In this document: positions 29,366 through 40,559 of the stretch, one piece after another | Position numbering within the stretch: position 1 is the first letter of the stretch | Layout of the letters: each line of letters begins with the position of its first letter | DNA from: Dicyema japonicum | Taxonomy: Eukaryota; Dicyemida; Rhombozoa; Dicyemidae | Direction of reading: 5' to 3' | DNA length: 41,354 nt | NCBI GenBank assembly: GCA_011109175.1 | Contig: RDEW01000066.1 | Span: 67,723-109,076, forward strand | Program-made: the position numbers and the translations under genes | Notes under the pieces: model-generated | What the model saw: only the letters and a program-made list of their open reading frames with translations | What the model was told of the DNA's origin: nothing | Database searches by the model: none

Positions 29366-31480
29366 CAGTCGACTATTCATTTAACGAAATGAAATTTTGA
29401 TATCGTTAAATCATTTAACGAAAAAAATTTTTTTAATTAAACATTTGTCATGTAATTACTCCAGGCCGAAAATATCTTGAATAAATGGGACTTACGCATA
29501 AACATTACGAAGACCGACCGTACACGAATCGAACGAAGAAATACAAGGAATGACGAGCACTGGAGGCATACAAAAAAACTTGGCTCACTACTTGGGGATG
29601 CCGAAGATATTTGCCGAAGAAAGATGCTTGCCACCATCTTCTTTAAAAAATGCACAACATCTGGATAAGGAAAAAGCATGTTTCGCTGAAAATTCGCATT
29701 AGATTATATGATACTTTCGTGAAGCCAATACTGCTCTATAATTCTGGTACATGAGACCCTCAAAAAACGACTTAGAGAAGCTAAATGCATTTCACAGGAA
29801 CCAACTCCGTATATTGATCGGAATCCTGGCCAAGGAAAATCTCAAATGAAAAACTATACAATCTATGTAAATCTAGACCAATCAGCATGGACGTTATTTT
29901 ATCGAGATGGCAAACTATTTGGACATATTCTTAGACTGGACCCTACTACCCCATGTAACACAATAATGGCTGAATACTTCCACTCCGGAAGTCGTGGGTA
30001 TCGAGGGAGACCAGGAACACGCTTGCTACATGCTTAAAAGAAGACTACGCAACAATCGGCGGTAAACTGGTGACGGCGGACGATCTGGACGATGTTCGAA
30101 TGAGGGCCAGGAACAAGAGAGCGTGGGCGAAAATGGCAGAGGATAGCTCTAAGCATGGCTTCAAGCGAAACCCTTTTAGNAATTTTTTTTTCTTTTTCTC
30201 CGTTCCTTGTTTATATGTTTTCGATAGTTTTTCAATGCAACTAAGCAATCATTCGAAAAATGTTCGAGGCCAACAAAAAATGTTTTGAAATTGTTAAAGT
30301 TATTAACAGCATCTTCCAATCCAATTTTTAAATTTTCAGTATCTTCATTTTCGGTATCTTCTATTTTTATTTCACATTCCTCCAAGCTTTCGTCATTGTT
30401 AAGAATGCTGTCGTCAATAAGCCGATTTTTTATTCTTAAGTCGAGCTCTAGGATTTCCTCCGGATCAGCTACATCAATAATGTTTAGCTCATTTAGTAAT
30501 TCTCCGAATCCCTCGATTTCACAGGAAAAATCATCAATAATTCCACTCATGAGGCCTGTTTTATTCCAGCAATTGTTGATAGTCTTAGAAGAAATGTCAC
30601 TCCAAGCATATGATGTAATAATTACTGCATCTTTTATATTAATCTGTTAAAATAGCGATTCAGCATGTGTTTGGGAATCAATTTCGTTCACAACATGAGA
30701 GAGTTGGTAATTATAATATCGAGACTTGAAGCTCTTGATTATTCATGCGTCCAATGGTTGTAATTTTGTTGAGTTTTTTGGAAGGAACAATAGCTCAATA
30801 AATTTACTGTGATGACTAATTTTATGACTTGGACAATTGTCCAAAATCAATAATATTTTTCTTTTTAACTTCATATCTATATCCATCAACAATAAATTAA
30901 ATTCTTTTGAAGTCATCCACGAAGTTTGGCTGTATGAATATCTACAAAATGCTGAATAATTGAAGTTTTTGAATTTTCTGTTTTTTTTGAATTTTCCAAT
31001 TATAAAGGGCATTAGTTTTTAACTCCCATCGTTATTGCAGCAAAATAGAACTGTTATTCTTTCCTTTTATTTTTTAATCCCAGATCTGATTTTCGAAACA
31101 ATACTCTTTGAAAGGAGCAAGTTTATAAAAGAGTGCGGTCTCATCACAGTTAAATATGTCTGAAGGTTTGTATGAAATAAATTTTTTTTGACAATATAAA
31201 ATAAAGTATCATAGTTACAATCTTTTTTTCAAATCCTTTGCCATTACATACTCTCATATGAATATTGTGACGTTTTTTAAATTTCGACACCCAGCCATTA
31301 GATGCTTTAAATACATCAGTTTCATTTGAATTAGAACACACATTTCCATTTTAATATAATGACTTTGCTTTTTCCTGGAGGATTGCATCATTATAAAAGC
31401 CACCACCGGCCTCAAACATATCGACCCATTCCTTTAACTCAGAGTCAATAGTTTTGAATTTCAGATTTACAGTGTAGATT
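29366..31480 (-). mobile_element. Tigger/pogo-type element, decayed, split by a LINE
   Basis: A pogo-like end cagtcgactattcatttaac starts at 29366. The transposase reads on the minus strand: an HTH segment NGWVSKFKKRHNI (near 31290), then LVYKLAPFKEYCF, SWMTSKEFNLLL, RKILLILDNCPSH (catalytic Asp, near 30830), LPKNSTKLQPLDA (third Asp), and an acidic C-terminal tail (30176-30550). It carries several stops. The right end was not located. A LINE-E insertion occupies about 29455-30178. Confidence 0.75.
29455..30178 (+). mobile_element. LINE-E copy 1: C-terminal part
   Basis: Reads WDLRINITKTDRTRIERRN, KKLGSLLGDAEDICRRK, KIRIRLYDTFVKPILLYNSG, HILRLDPTTPC, GYRGRPGTRL, TADDLDDVRMRARNKRAW. This is the conserved region after the RT of a LINE family whose second copy lies at 35765-36240. 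It has several frame breaks and is inserted in the Tigger element. A single N sits at 30180 at its 3' junction. Confidence 0.65.
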
Positions 31481-31504
31481 CTACATTGTAGACCATTCTA
31501 GACC

Positions 31505-32115
31505 ATTCTCTACTCAGAGCAGTCGTATGGGGACACAATGTCTGCGTTTATGCATATGGACAAGTGTCGAAAAGATTACTACTCCAGTCGATTAAAGGAA
31601 TAAAAAGCATACAAGTGAAGTAAAGATAATCGGGGGAGAGTGCAACGTGTTTCTCTCTACAGTGGATTTAGAAGATGGCGACATAATAGACTTGCTTCAA
31701 AATTACAGCATAATCTGTATTTTAGAAGAGGAGGTGTTTACTCTATGTCTGGATGAGGATATCTTTGTCCCCGAGTTTAAAGAGAAGAGGTCCGGAGTTC
31801 ATCGTGTCTTTCAATTCACAATATGTAATAAGAAGGCAGAGAGGAATGGATTCTTAACATTAGTGGACTTTTCTGTGAACGCAGTGGATCCATCAATTAA
31901 CGACTTTAATGAACTGCTTTGTGCTCTGGCTGGCAAGAAAACAGTCATTCACCGTCCCAAGACCAGGCTGACAAAGCATATGGAACAGATTTTGGTTGCC
32001 TGGGTGTTTGGTAGTCTTTTTGGTCAGTATATCTTCGACGTGGACTGATATAGACCAAACTCTAGTTTCCTTGAAGTATGCCAGAAAAGTAGACATTCGG
32101 GCACCTTTTAGGTAG
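31505..32115 (+). pseudogene. Kinesin-14-like motor domain remnant
   Basis: Kinesin motors hydrolyse ATP to move on microtubules. Here LLRAVVWGHNVCVYAYGQ (31510-31563) matches the strand before the P-loop (GYNVCxFAYGQTGSGKT), but TGSGKT is absent. The 31647-32048 frame follows motor order: STVDLEDGDIIDLL, SGVHRVFQF where switch I has SSRSHSVFQ, GFLTLVDFSVNA where switch II has LVDLAGSER, ELLCALAGKKTVIHRPKTRL for KSLSALxxVIxAL..IPYRNSKL, and after a one-base shift TWTDIDQTLVSLKYARKV for ...ETLNSLRFASKV, stop at 32113-32115. Order and spacing fit a C-terminal (kinesin-14) motor; all three nucleotide motifs are lost. It is either a long-decayed pseudogene or a divergent non-motor kinesin. Confidence 0.55.
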
Positions 32116-32261
32116 CAAATATCCGAACCGTGATGTCAGGTCAAACGTCATTATTGTGGTTTCCAAAAAAATATAAATGGATTTTTGTTCGTTCTAAATG
32201 AATACTTTTTTAAAAACTATGAGTACTTATTCTCGTCTTAGTAAAAAAATATAATAAAATA

Positions 32262-32800
32262 AATTTGAGAGCCAAAATGAGAATTATATCTGCTTTTGAA
32301 AATGAAGATATAAATTGGCACATTGCGGCGAAATCGAATGGAGTTAAGCGAAATACAGCTTATAAACGGATACGAAATGCTTCACAACCTAATCAAAACG
32401 TGGAGGATCCAGATGGTCTAAAAATCACAGAAACTGAAATATCGAGAATGATAAACTATGTTGAGGAAAATCATGTCATCACTCTAAGTGAAATTTGTGC
32501 AAGACTACTTAATGAAACTGAATTTCTGTCCATTATTCGACAGCATCTAAATATTTACATGGAAAATTATTTACAGTTAAGAAATTATTTTTATATTGGT
32601 AAAAGCAAGCTTATAACTGAAGCGAATTTAATGAATTCGAAACAAACAAGATGAAACGGAAAGAATATGTCGCAAAAATAATAAATAGAAAAAGTCGCGA
32701 CAAAAATATAATTTATATGGATGAAACAAATTTAAACTTGTTTTTAAGAAGAAGAGCTCAAGTAGAATTTATTAATTTCGATTTATATCGAAGGGGCACT
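32262..32800 (+). mobile_element. IS630/Tc1-superfamily transposase relic
   Basis: An N-terminal HTH half (INWHIAAKSNGVKRNTAYKR, then a second helix pair) followed after a shift by RKEYVAKIINRKSRDKNIIY and MDETNLNLFLRR, the first catalytic Asp block of the IS630-like group (xxDETNFNLFxRR). It stops there; the second Asp and Glu are missing, where a Tigger relic begins. Confidence 0.6.
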
Positions 32801-32869
32801 GGCAAACAATGAGAGGGACAAATTATGTATAATGAGCAAAATGTTTTTCTTTTCTGCCCTCAAAAGATT

Positions 32870-33543
32870 ATCGCAGTTATCATCCATTCAGTAAAAATAT
32901 ATCAAGTCATCCATGCTCTTTTGCAACTGTAGTACGAAACAGAACATCGATGATCATATTTTTTGAAGCACCTTGGAATTTTTGATTTTCCGATCAATAA
33001 AGGCTTCAATTTATGATTTCCAGACATATTTGCGCATCACATGGAATGAGCTTGTAGAATATTCCAGTTTCATCCAGGTTATAAATCTGATCGCTGATAT
33101 ACGACCTTGATAGTTTCTTGAAATTCTTTGAAAAACCCTTCAATGTCGACACTTTTGTCAGTGCACATTTGTCCATGTAATTTTCTCTTTTCGAAATCCC
33201 GGCCTTTTCTTAAATTTGGATAAAAAATCCATAAGAGTTTTAAAATTTTCAAGAAAAAAGCTGCTTAGCAAATAATTCTGCCTTACTAGATGTTAATTGA
33301 CTCACGACTGTTTAAAATAGAGTTAAACTATCCTCCTGCAAAATGTTCAATTTAAACAAAAAGAAAAATTTTATCGGCAATTCTTATGCATGATAATAAG
33401 TTGTTGTCATCCTTATAACGCAATATTTGCACTTTCTGTTCGATAGTGAGTAAAATATTGTTTTAATTTTCAGTAATTTTTTCTAGAGAATTTAAAAAAT
33501 AGAGGCAAATTTCGGAATTTGGTAAATTTAAGAGAGTTTACTG
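32870..33543 (-). mobile_element. Tigger-like relic with one end
   Basis: Right end cagtaaactctcttaaattt (reverse strand from 33543) followed by TA at 33544. The minus strand reads LDETGIFYKLIP, NHKLKPLLIGKSKIPRCFKK, SVSYYSCKRAWMT and FTEWM, i.e. the first half of the DDE domain. The left end is missing. It shares CAGTAAAC with the terminus of the element at 23866. Confidence 0.65.
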
Positions 33544-33819
33544 TATATTTAAAGAAAAATATAAATCAGGTACAAAAGAAACTAATCCAGGATCAACTAA
33601 GAAAAAGCATTCTAAAATATGTATTATTTTTCTCGTGCTCCTCCATATCGAAGCGACTTCCGAATCTGCACATTTCAGATTTACTGAAATTGCTAGACAA
33701 GAGACACAACATCTATCTCTAGTCGATATTTATAGAATGCTATAATTCAACATGCTATAAATTCAAAATAATATTTAAATTAATATCTGTCAAAATCAGG
33801 ATAGAAAAGATTATGAATT

Positions 33820-34880
33820 TCAAAATATTTTTTGAAAACAGTATCTTTCAATTGTACGATTCTCGATAATTTGATTTCTAAACAGGGCGTCAATTGGTGG
33901 AAGGCACATAAACGATAAAATATTCGTCAATGAGTCATCGTCAACGTATTTAAGATTCTATAATAAATTAATTACATATTAACAGTATTTCTGAAAAATT
34001 CCCTCAAACTTACGTAAATGTTTTCAGTAAGTTTGGTTGGCTGAAATACGTGCAGGGAAACCAAACTTCTAAAAAAATAGCAGCTTCCGTCAAGGAAGGC
34101 GTTTATAGCCTTCGTTATAGAGTAAAGTAAGGAGATGGTGACACATTATATTCTCACTTGTGAAACCAATAGAATCCAAAAAATCCAGAGTTTGGCAAAG
34201 CTTTAAATGAGATAAATGTTCAGCTACCTCCGAAACAGAAAACAAATGCGCAGTAAGTGCCATTCCCTGACAGAACAAATAGCCGCCATCGGACATTAAC
34301 AGGTTAAGTACTTTATCGCCTAATTTCTCTTCTTCATAAATGTTGCTGTGATTGAACCTATGAATAATATCCACAATATGATATTTGTTGGGCAATGCAG
34401 TAAATGAAGAGATGTAATCACAAATATTGTTGAAATTATTGATTTCTTGGTTCATAGCCTTACTTTCGAAAAGTTTTAAATTCCATTTTGTAACGGGATG
34501 GAGTTGGTCCTGGCTTTGAGATAGGAGAAAATCCAGGAATAGTAAATGCCGATTTGAAAAATGCAGGTGAAAGTATTTTCGAATCGACATTAAAAAACCG
34601 ATTGTCTTTAAAAAAGACAAAAATCTTGTTTTTTGTGGTTCTTTAGTTTCTGAAATATGTTTTCTGTCATATACAAAATTATTCGTCGATATTTTTTTCA
34701 TTGACATACATTCGTGTCTACAGTAGATGTTTCGGTAAGAAAACCAATTTGACACAGAAAAATATTGTTTTATTTTCAGGGATATAGTTGTTATTTGTAT
34801 ATTTTGCTGCTGATTTATTACACAAAAAAGCGAATTTGGTTAATCCAATAAACCATCACAATATTTAATGTTTCAGTATT
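33820..34880 (-). CDS. Unrecognised host gene, two exons and one probable frame break
   Basis: Not recognised; no transposon hallmark. The large exon (about 34014-34840) is open for some 240 codons: residues such as LSFLKTIGFLMSIRKYFHLH, LPNKYHIVDIIHRF and LLMSDGGYLFCQGMALTAHL suggest a soluble, helical, alpha-solenoid-like protein. Near 34100 a one-base shift is needed to continue as FLDGSCYFFRSLVSLHVFQ and PTKLTENIY. A 56-nt GT-AG intron (33958-34013) then joins NLKYVDDDSLTNILSFMCL to a stop at 33820-33822. The upstream exon boundary (perhaps AG near 34815) and the start codon are undefined. The long, low-bias open frame in an otherwise stop-rich region is the main evidence. Confidence 0.5.
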
Positions 34881-35229
34881 TATTTAAATTATAAAAAAGA
34901 TTAAATTTTATATATAATTCTATTTATTATCGTTTAGTAAGCAATTCAACAAAATAAAATCGGAATGTATGAAAAAGAGCAATTGATGCACTAAAAACAT
35001 GATAATTTGTCTATTATCTTGGATTTTCTATAAATCGACCTTTTTCTTAAAAAAATTATAATTTAATTTTTGAAAATCATTCTTTTTTACAACATAATTA
35101 TTTTTTTAATATTTAAAATTCTTTTTTCTTTTTTTAAAATTTATTTTTAACGCAAAATATATTAATTCTTGAGACAGAAAAAATTCGTTTCTTTATTTTA
35201 TAAAAGGAAATAACATTTAATAAGTTGAT
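34881..35229. other. AT-rich spacer
   Basis: Poly-A/T-rich; nothing identified. It may include the degraded end of the Tc1 relic. Confidence 0.35.
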
Positions 35230-35760
35230 ATCCATCCACATGCTTCATAAACTTCCCAAACTTCTTTTTTCGTTGACATATCTTTTTTTCGTTGTAAATA
35301 AATTTTTTAAGTATTTTTTCGGTATTGACTCCCATATCACAAATAATTTCATTTTTTGGCTGATTTTGCGTTAATTTAGCCTACATCCCCGCCCAAACGT
35401 GCTCAAATTGGATTGAGGTCACGTGATTGAGACACCCAATCAAGAATTTTTTATTTTTTATCTATCATATATTCTGTTAGTACTTGCGAAGTATGGCAAG
35501 GGGCATTATTTTGTTGAAAAATAAATGAGTTTAAGGCTATTTTAGCGCTGATTTGTCGAGATTATTTGATAAAATGTTTAAATATTTCTTACTGTTTGTT
35601 TTTCTATTTATAACAACATTACTCACCCCATTATATAAAAAACATTTCCAAAGCATTGACTTTCCTCAACACACTTAACAGTAGTGACGATATTGGACTT
35701 TTTATAGACAGAACCGTTTTTACGGTAAACAATTTTGCGTATTTTATCACTATAAACTTC
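35230..35760 (-). mobile_element. Tc1-like transposase relic
   Basis: Minus-strand text in changing frames follows the Tc1 core: SDKIRKIVYRKNGSVYKK, SQCFGNVFYIMG (family GGSVMVWGCFS), FQQNNAPCHTSQVLTEYM (second Asp mutated to Asn), LDWVSQSRDLNPI (Glu block). Clearly older than, and only distantly similar to, the intact Tc1 at 25129. Confidence 0.7.
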
Positions 35761-35764
35761 NCTC

Positions 35765-36240
35765 AAGACTGAAGAACACCTGGCTCCACAAAAAAGGCTT
35801 TTACATTATAACAAAAACTCGATTATAAAATTCGCTAGTGAAATCCATACTACTGTATAACGCTGGTACCTGGGCCTGCTCAAGAAATAAACTGAAGAGG
35901 CAATGCGTTTCATAGAAACCAACTACTGCATATGATGTTCGAAAGAAATGATACGAAGATGTTATCTAATCTTCTTTATAGAAGGACGAAGACCTCTGAA
36001 ATTTCTAATGAAATTCTGGATACACGATGGAGGCTTTTAGGCCATATTCTGCGACTGGACCTAGATTCCCCGCTAACGTAGCCGTATGGATTACTTCATG
36101 TTGGAAGCCCCCCGTTTCCGTGGTCGCCCAAGGACAACACTGCCAGTCGTTCTCGACAAGGACCTCAAAGAAATCGGACGGCATCTTGGAAGTGGAGAGG
36201 ATCTTGACTGGTTGCGCACTGCGGTTTTGAATAGGAGTAA
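35765..36240 (+). mobile_element. LINE-E copy 2: C-terminal part
   Basis: Starts at a single N (35761). Reads YKIR..NPYY, NAFHRNQL, SNEILDTRWRLLGHILRLD, then in shifted frames FRGRPRTTLPVVLDKDLKEI and GRHLGSGEDLDWLRTAV. It aligns with LINE-E copy 1 at 29690-30130 and extends slightly further to the element's 3' end. Confidence 0.65.
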
Positions 36241-37079
36241 GTAAATTAAATTAACTAGTGATTTGCTAACTCATCTTGCGCATGCTTTTTCAAGTTCTAT
36301 GACATAGCGATAACTGCTAATAATAATAAATATACGGACGACAACATTCACCAAGCTACTCAGGTGGAAGTAATAACAGTTAGCTTTTTTAGCAAAGCAC
36401 GAAATCTTATGGATACGGATCCAGAATGGGTTATTACCAAGTCACTCGGATTTTTAAGGGCAAATTTTATTTGACATCCGTCTCTGTAATTGGTGTGACC
36501 AAGTCTATGTACCTTCAATCTGCATTTACCCTTTTAGGGCAAGGTCTATGAGCGATTGACTTGGGAGTCGAATCCCGAATCTTCAACGTTGTCCTCTTCA
36601 TCATTTAGTTGTGGCAAATTAAAAGTAAATAACTTCTCAAAGTGATAGATAAATATATAACTTCTAATAAAGGCATCTATTCAACCGGATGGCTAGCTAT
36701 CACTCTCCAACTCCTATATAAAACTATTTTTCAAAAAAAAATTATAACTTTTTTACCATCGAATATTTTAGGTTAGTATATTTGGGACCTACTGAGTTTC
36801 TAATCTTTCAATCAGAAAAGAATTAGGATCAACCAATCCCGTTCAATTTCTTAAGGATTGTTGGGTTTTAGTAGTCTTTAGACATGGGTGAACTTGACAA
36901 TTATCTTAAGACGCAATATTCATATTTGAGAGGCTAAATCACGGAAATTTTCGTCAATTTGTTCCAAGTGTTAATTTACACGAATGCATACTTTAGTTAG
37001 TTAGTCCCCGGTTTCGCTATCTTGTAGGAAACCAGCAGCAAGTAAAAGCAAGCGGCAGAGGTCCCGGAGCCCGAGAAGA
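36241..37079. other. Stretch without a recognised gene
   Basis: No element or exon supported. 37020-37200 is GC-richer and may belong to the LINE-D-like fragment on the minus strand. Confidence 0.4.
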
Positions 37080-37560
37080 GGAGACGATTAAGGTAGCGCA
37101 GGGCACGTCAAAAGGTCATCTGTGAGCACGCATGGAGAAGGGGATGGTGGCCTGGGCGGATCTTTGATAGTTGTACCCGGATTTTCGTGCTTAGCAATAA
37201 TTCGGATTCATCGATAAGGGGAGGTGCGGAGTCTAGTAGTTTATTGTGTTCGAGTGATGGCCTCAGTGGAAATGTGGTTGTGTATCTGTTTGGACATAGT
37301 TAATCCGTTTTTCGGGGGAGGTATTTTTAAGAGTGGTCTCACTTGGTCCTCAAGAGTGGCGATAATATGCCTTTTGTTCATTGACAGGGAACACGATGTT
37401 GAGGGTGTGGTCAGGTCGGGTGATGTGTTTTGATCGTTTGACCTTGACCCGCATCTCGTGTGAAGACGCGGGTTGTTTAAGATGACGAGGTCTTCAAATT
37501 TGGGCCATACTTCTTTGATCTGCGGTTTGACCAGTAAGCCACATTGGATCCTGTGCATTT
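37080..37560 (-). mobile_element. LINE-D-like APE endonuclease fragment
   Basis: Minus-strand KFEDLVILNNPRLHTRCGSR and SNDQNTSPDLTTPSTS align with LINE-D at 13816-13920 (EELVTLNNPLLHTRCAMRPG, DSNTSPEITLCSPN). Sequence before and after is broken. It may be the downstream part of the element whose start is at 40800-41354, separated by later insertions. Confidence 0.65.
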
Positions 37561-37791
37561 AGGTCTTCACAAATTATGACGTTTTTGATTAATAGTATAT
37601 ATGTTAAATTTATATGCTTACGATAGTATATGGAGTGGAATTGATCGTGATAATGATTGAGGATAATTTTATGTGTGGATCATTGCTTATCAGAGAGTTA
37701 GTGTGACCGGATGTGTCACCGTATGCGATCAGTGCTAATGCTCGAGTAGTTTTTGAATACTGAGATGCTTATGAGGAGAGATAGTCTAGTT

Positions 37792-38727
37792 CAGCGTTTC
37801 CCAACCTTTTTGTGCTCGCGGCACCTAAAACCATGTTTTTTTTCTCGCGGCACATATTAATTATAAATGCTTTTTTAATTACAAAAAGTAATTATAATAA
37901 CTAATAAAACACTTGCGGTTGTTTATGTGTACACAAAATTTCCAGAAGGGGATGAATTTGCGACAAATATACCGTGAGGTCATCTTCAATTGACAAAAGT
38001 TTCTCTTTAAATCCAAAGATTTTATCAGTTGAGGTTGACATATTCTCGAAATTTCCTTTAAAGACTTATTTAAAGAATTTTTATGTTAGAAAATATCCGT
38101 CAAATACGCCAACCTATAAAAATATTATGAAAAAACCTATTCAGAATTACCTTAGTAACCATTCTTTATTTTCGAAACGTGAAACAAAGTAAATTTTATT
38201 TTGCAGGCGAGTAATATCAATTTTTCTTCAATAGTGTGATTCTTACGGTTTTTAGATATGAGCTCAGAAAAGAGGTAACTAGCATCTAAAGCTCTTTGAG
38301 AAACGTGCAGTGTTTTAACAAATGTGGCACTTTGAATCTATAAATTTTAACATGTTCCTGAAATATGATGCTTTATTATCTTTTTAATGAAAATGCTTTG
38401 TGGCTAATGCCGTTTCATTTTAGACGGGACGATTCCATCATTTGACAGAATTTTACTGCATACAATACACCTTGGTAGTGGCAATGTACAATCTCCATTC
38501 CATGTACATCCAAAATTCAAATATTTTTCAGAATAAATGCATATTTTTTGTTTTTTTAAGATTGAAGATCCGAACCACAACAAAATTGCTCATAACTAGC
38601 TATTTTAATTTTATAATTTTTTTTAAGTTTTTTTTATTATACAAATATAAACAATTTTTAATTTTAAATATTAAAAATCTTGCGGCACCTAAGCCAGATC
38701 TCGCGGCACCCCGGTTGGGAATCGCTG
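37792..38727 (-). mobile_element. Non-autonomous hAT element (ZBED5-like), 936 bp, with 8-bp duplication
   Basis: Inverted ends cagcgtttcccaacc and ggttgggaatcgctg, flanked by the 8-bp duplication gtctagtt (37784-37791 and 38728-38735), a hAT hallmark. CTCGCGGCAC-type motifs occur twice just inside each end. The minus strand retains pieces of a ZBED5-like transposase: CIVCSKILSNDGIVPSKMKR (BED finger), SQRALDASYLFSELISKNRK, EEKLILLACK, then STDKIFGFKEKLLSIEDDL from a much later part. The middle is therefore deleted. Confidence 0.85.
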
Positions 38728-38735
38728 GTCTAGTT

Positions 38736-39385
38736 TCTTGAAAGAGAGCAAATATCGATGTTATGGGCATAGAGATGTCTCCGCAAAGGGCAAGGAATTC
38801 CGGGGAGCGGGAGCTTTGTGCTCGCTCAATTGCTGACAAGAGACTCCCTCAGAAGAGAAAGCCCAATGGGGCGGAAAGCGTAGGTCTTTTTTTGCTAGGC
38901 ATAGCATACAACCTTACTTAAGTTTTATTTAAAATAGAAATTCTAAAGATTATTTCTTTAGTAAATTTAGGAATTGATATTGAATATATAAAGAAAAATA
39001 AATGTTCCCAGATAAAAATTATTGGGATATATTTTATGGACTCGTAGAACACCAAATAAAATTTGATGTGGTTAACATCCAAATTATTGAAATATGTCTT
39101 CGAGATTATTTTGAAGCTCGAGCAATAATGTATGGAATTGTGAGACCAGAACTAAAAAAGAATTAGGGTTAGATTCCAACTAACAACAAAAACACGTTTT
39201 ATTAATATTTTATTACAAATTAATTAAATTAATTTTAAAACTTATAAATTGATTATAATAAAACAATTTTTTTTATTTTCTGAAAAATTGCGATACTACT
39301 AATCCAGATACTACTAAAATCATTGGGTTTAAAATTCAGTGGAAATCGAGAAAAGGGTTGATGAGAAATCTACAAATGACACCAT
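38736..39385. other. AT-rich spacer
   Basis: No gene or element recognised. Confidence 0.4.
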
Positions 39386-39802
39386 AAGACGGCCAATTTT
39401 AAGTTTTCCGTGGATTTTCTACATATAAATGATGTTTATATTTTAGATAGGTCAACGTCTAATGTAAGTGTTTATGGTTCAGTTTTAGGATGAGTTGTCG
39501 GAGATGAACTTTGATTGTGCGGCACTGCACCAAATTGTGTGACGGTGTAATTCCAGACACTGTGTTATACTTTCTTGGCGAGGAACGTATAATGTCGATT
39601 TTTGATTGTCAAGAATTTGATGTAGGATATCTGCGTGATGTAAGCGTTATTTCATTATTTTTAGATCGAGTTAATATTTATTGCGGATGATTTTTCAGAA
39701 ATAAATTATGAGGAAGCATCTACCGATTCGGAAGCGGATTTTGAATATACTGAGTCGGAAGCCGATTTTGTAGAAATAGACGATGAGCTAAATATTTACT
39801 GA
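39386..39802 (+). pseudogene. Ankyrin-like (MYPT/PPP1R12-like?) gene fragment with two 25-nt introns
   Basis: Exons about 39386-39463, 39489-39639 and 39665-39802; introns 39464-39488 and 39640-39664 are both exactly 25 nt, start GTAAG and end TTTTAG. Exon 2 reads SEMNFDCAALHQ then, after a one-base shift near 39535, CDGVIPDTVLYFLGEERI and DVGYLRD; across the intron it continues IELIFIADDFSEINYEEAST and an acidic tail with SEADF twice, stop 39800-39802. ALHQxCxDG...V.FL and GYLDI.E.LI are typical of the ankyrin repeats of myosin-phosphatase targeting subunits, but the match is partial. The shift may be an error or decay. Confidence 0.45.
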
Positions 39803-40559
39803 GCAAAAATGGATTTTGTAAAATGGGTGAAGAAAAAATATTTACTAAGACTAGGAAAGAGCTTGTAGAAATGGACGAAGAGCAAATATTTTGATTTTGG
39901 GTCTTAATTTACCTAAAATTTATTCACAAAAATATTATTTATTTTTGGTGCAAATACAATTGTTCTTACTAGTTGCAATTTAACTATTCATTTGGACCTC
40001 CCTGCATAGAAATCAATTAAGAAAAAGGCAAGTCGTTTATGGACTGCTGAACAAGAATAAATAGCGTAAAATAGTATTTCCCTTGAACTCAAATTCTCAA
40101 AATAATGAAATATAGTGATAATTGAGTTGAAAATCTTCAGGTCAGATGTGATTTAGATGTAGTTTCTCTGAGTTCACACGTTTTTAATGAATTGTTTTCA
40201 AATAGGAAGTCTAAATTACAATTAAACAAATGGACGTTGAATCCGGCATCCAAAATGAGATTTATTTAGACTGGTACTTATTTCAGTCCCAAAAATAATA
40301 CTGAGAGCATTTTAATAAGCAATTTTTTACGTAAATTTGCCCATTTTAACTAAATCACGTTTTATCAGCTATTTGTTAATATTTTAATATATCGATTATT
40401 TATTTGAACAAAAGGATAATCACTTAAAGTTAAGCTATTTCCATTAATTTATTATGTTTAACACACGCTGGAGAGCAGAATTTATCTTAACTAGCTTTTA
40501 CTCCTAATCATCACATCTGATTCAATCAAGCGTACTCTTTGTCCGATACCTTCATTCCT
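39803..40559. other. Spacer with a short duplication
   Basis: 39855-39895 repeats, with changes, the last coding stretch of the preceding gene (gtagaaatggacgaagagc versus gtagaaatagacgatgagc at 39770). Otherwise AT-rich with nothing identified. Confidence 0.45.

Noticed and set aside
39489-39552. A 20-nt intron (GTGTG...TTCCAG) in exon 2 of the ankyrin-like gene
   Set aside because: Removing it does not give an open frame into the following conserved text.
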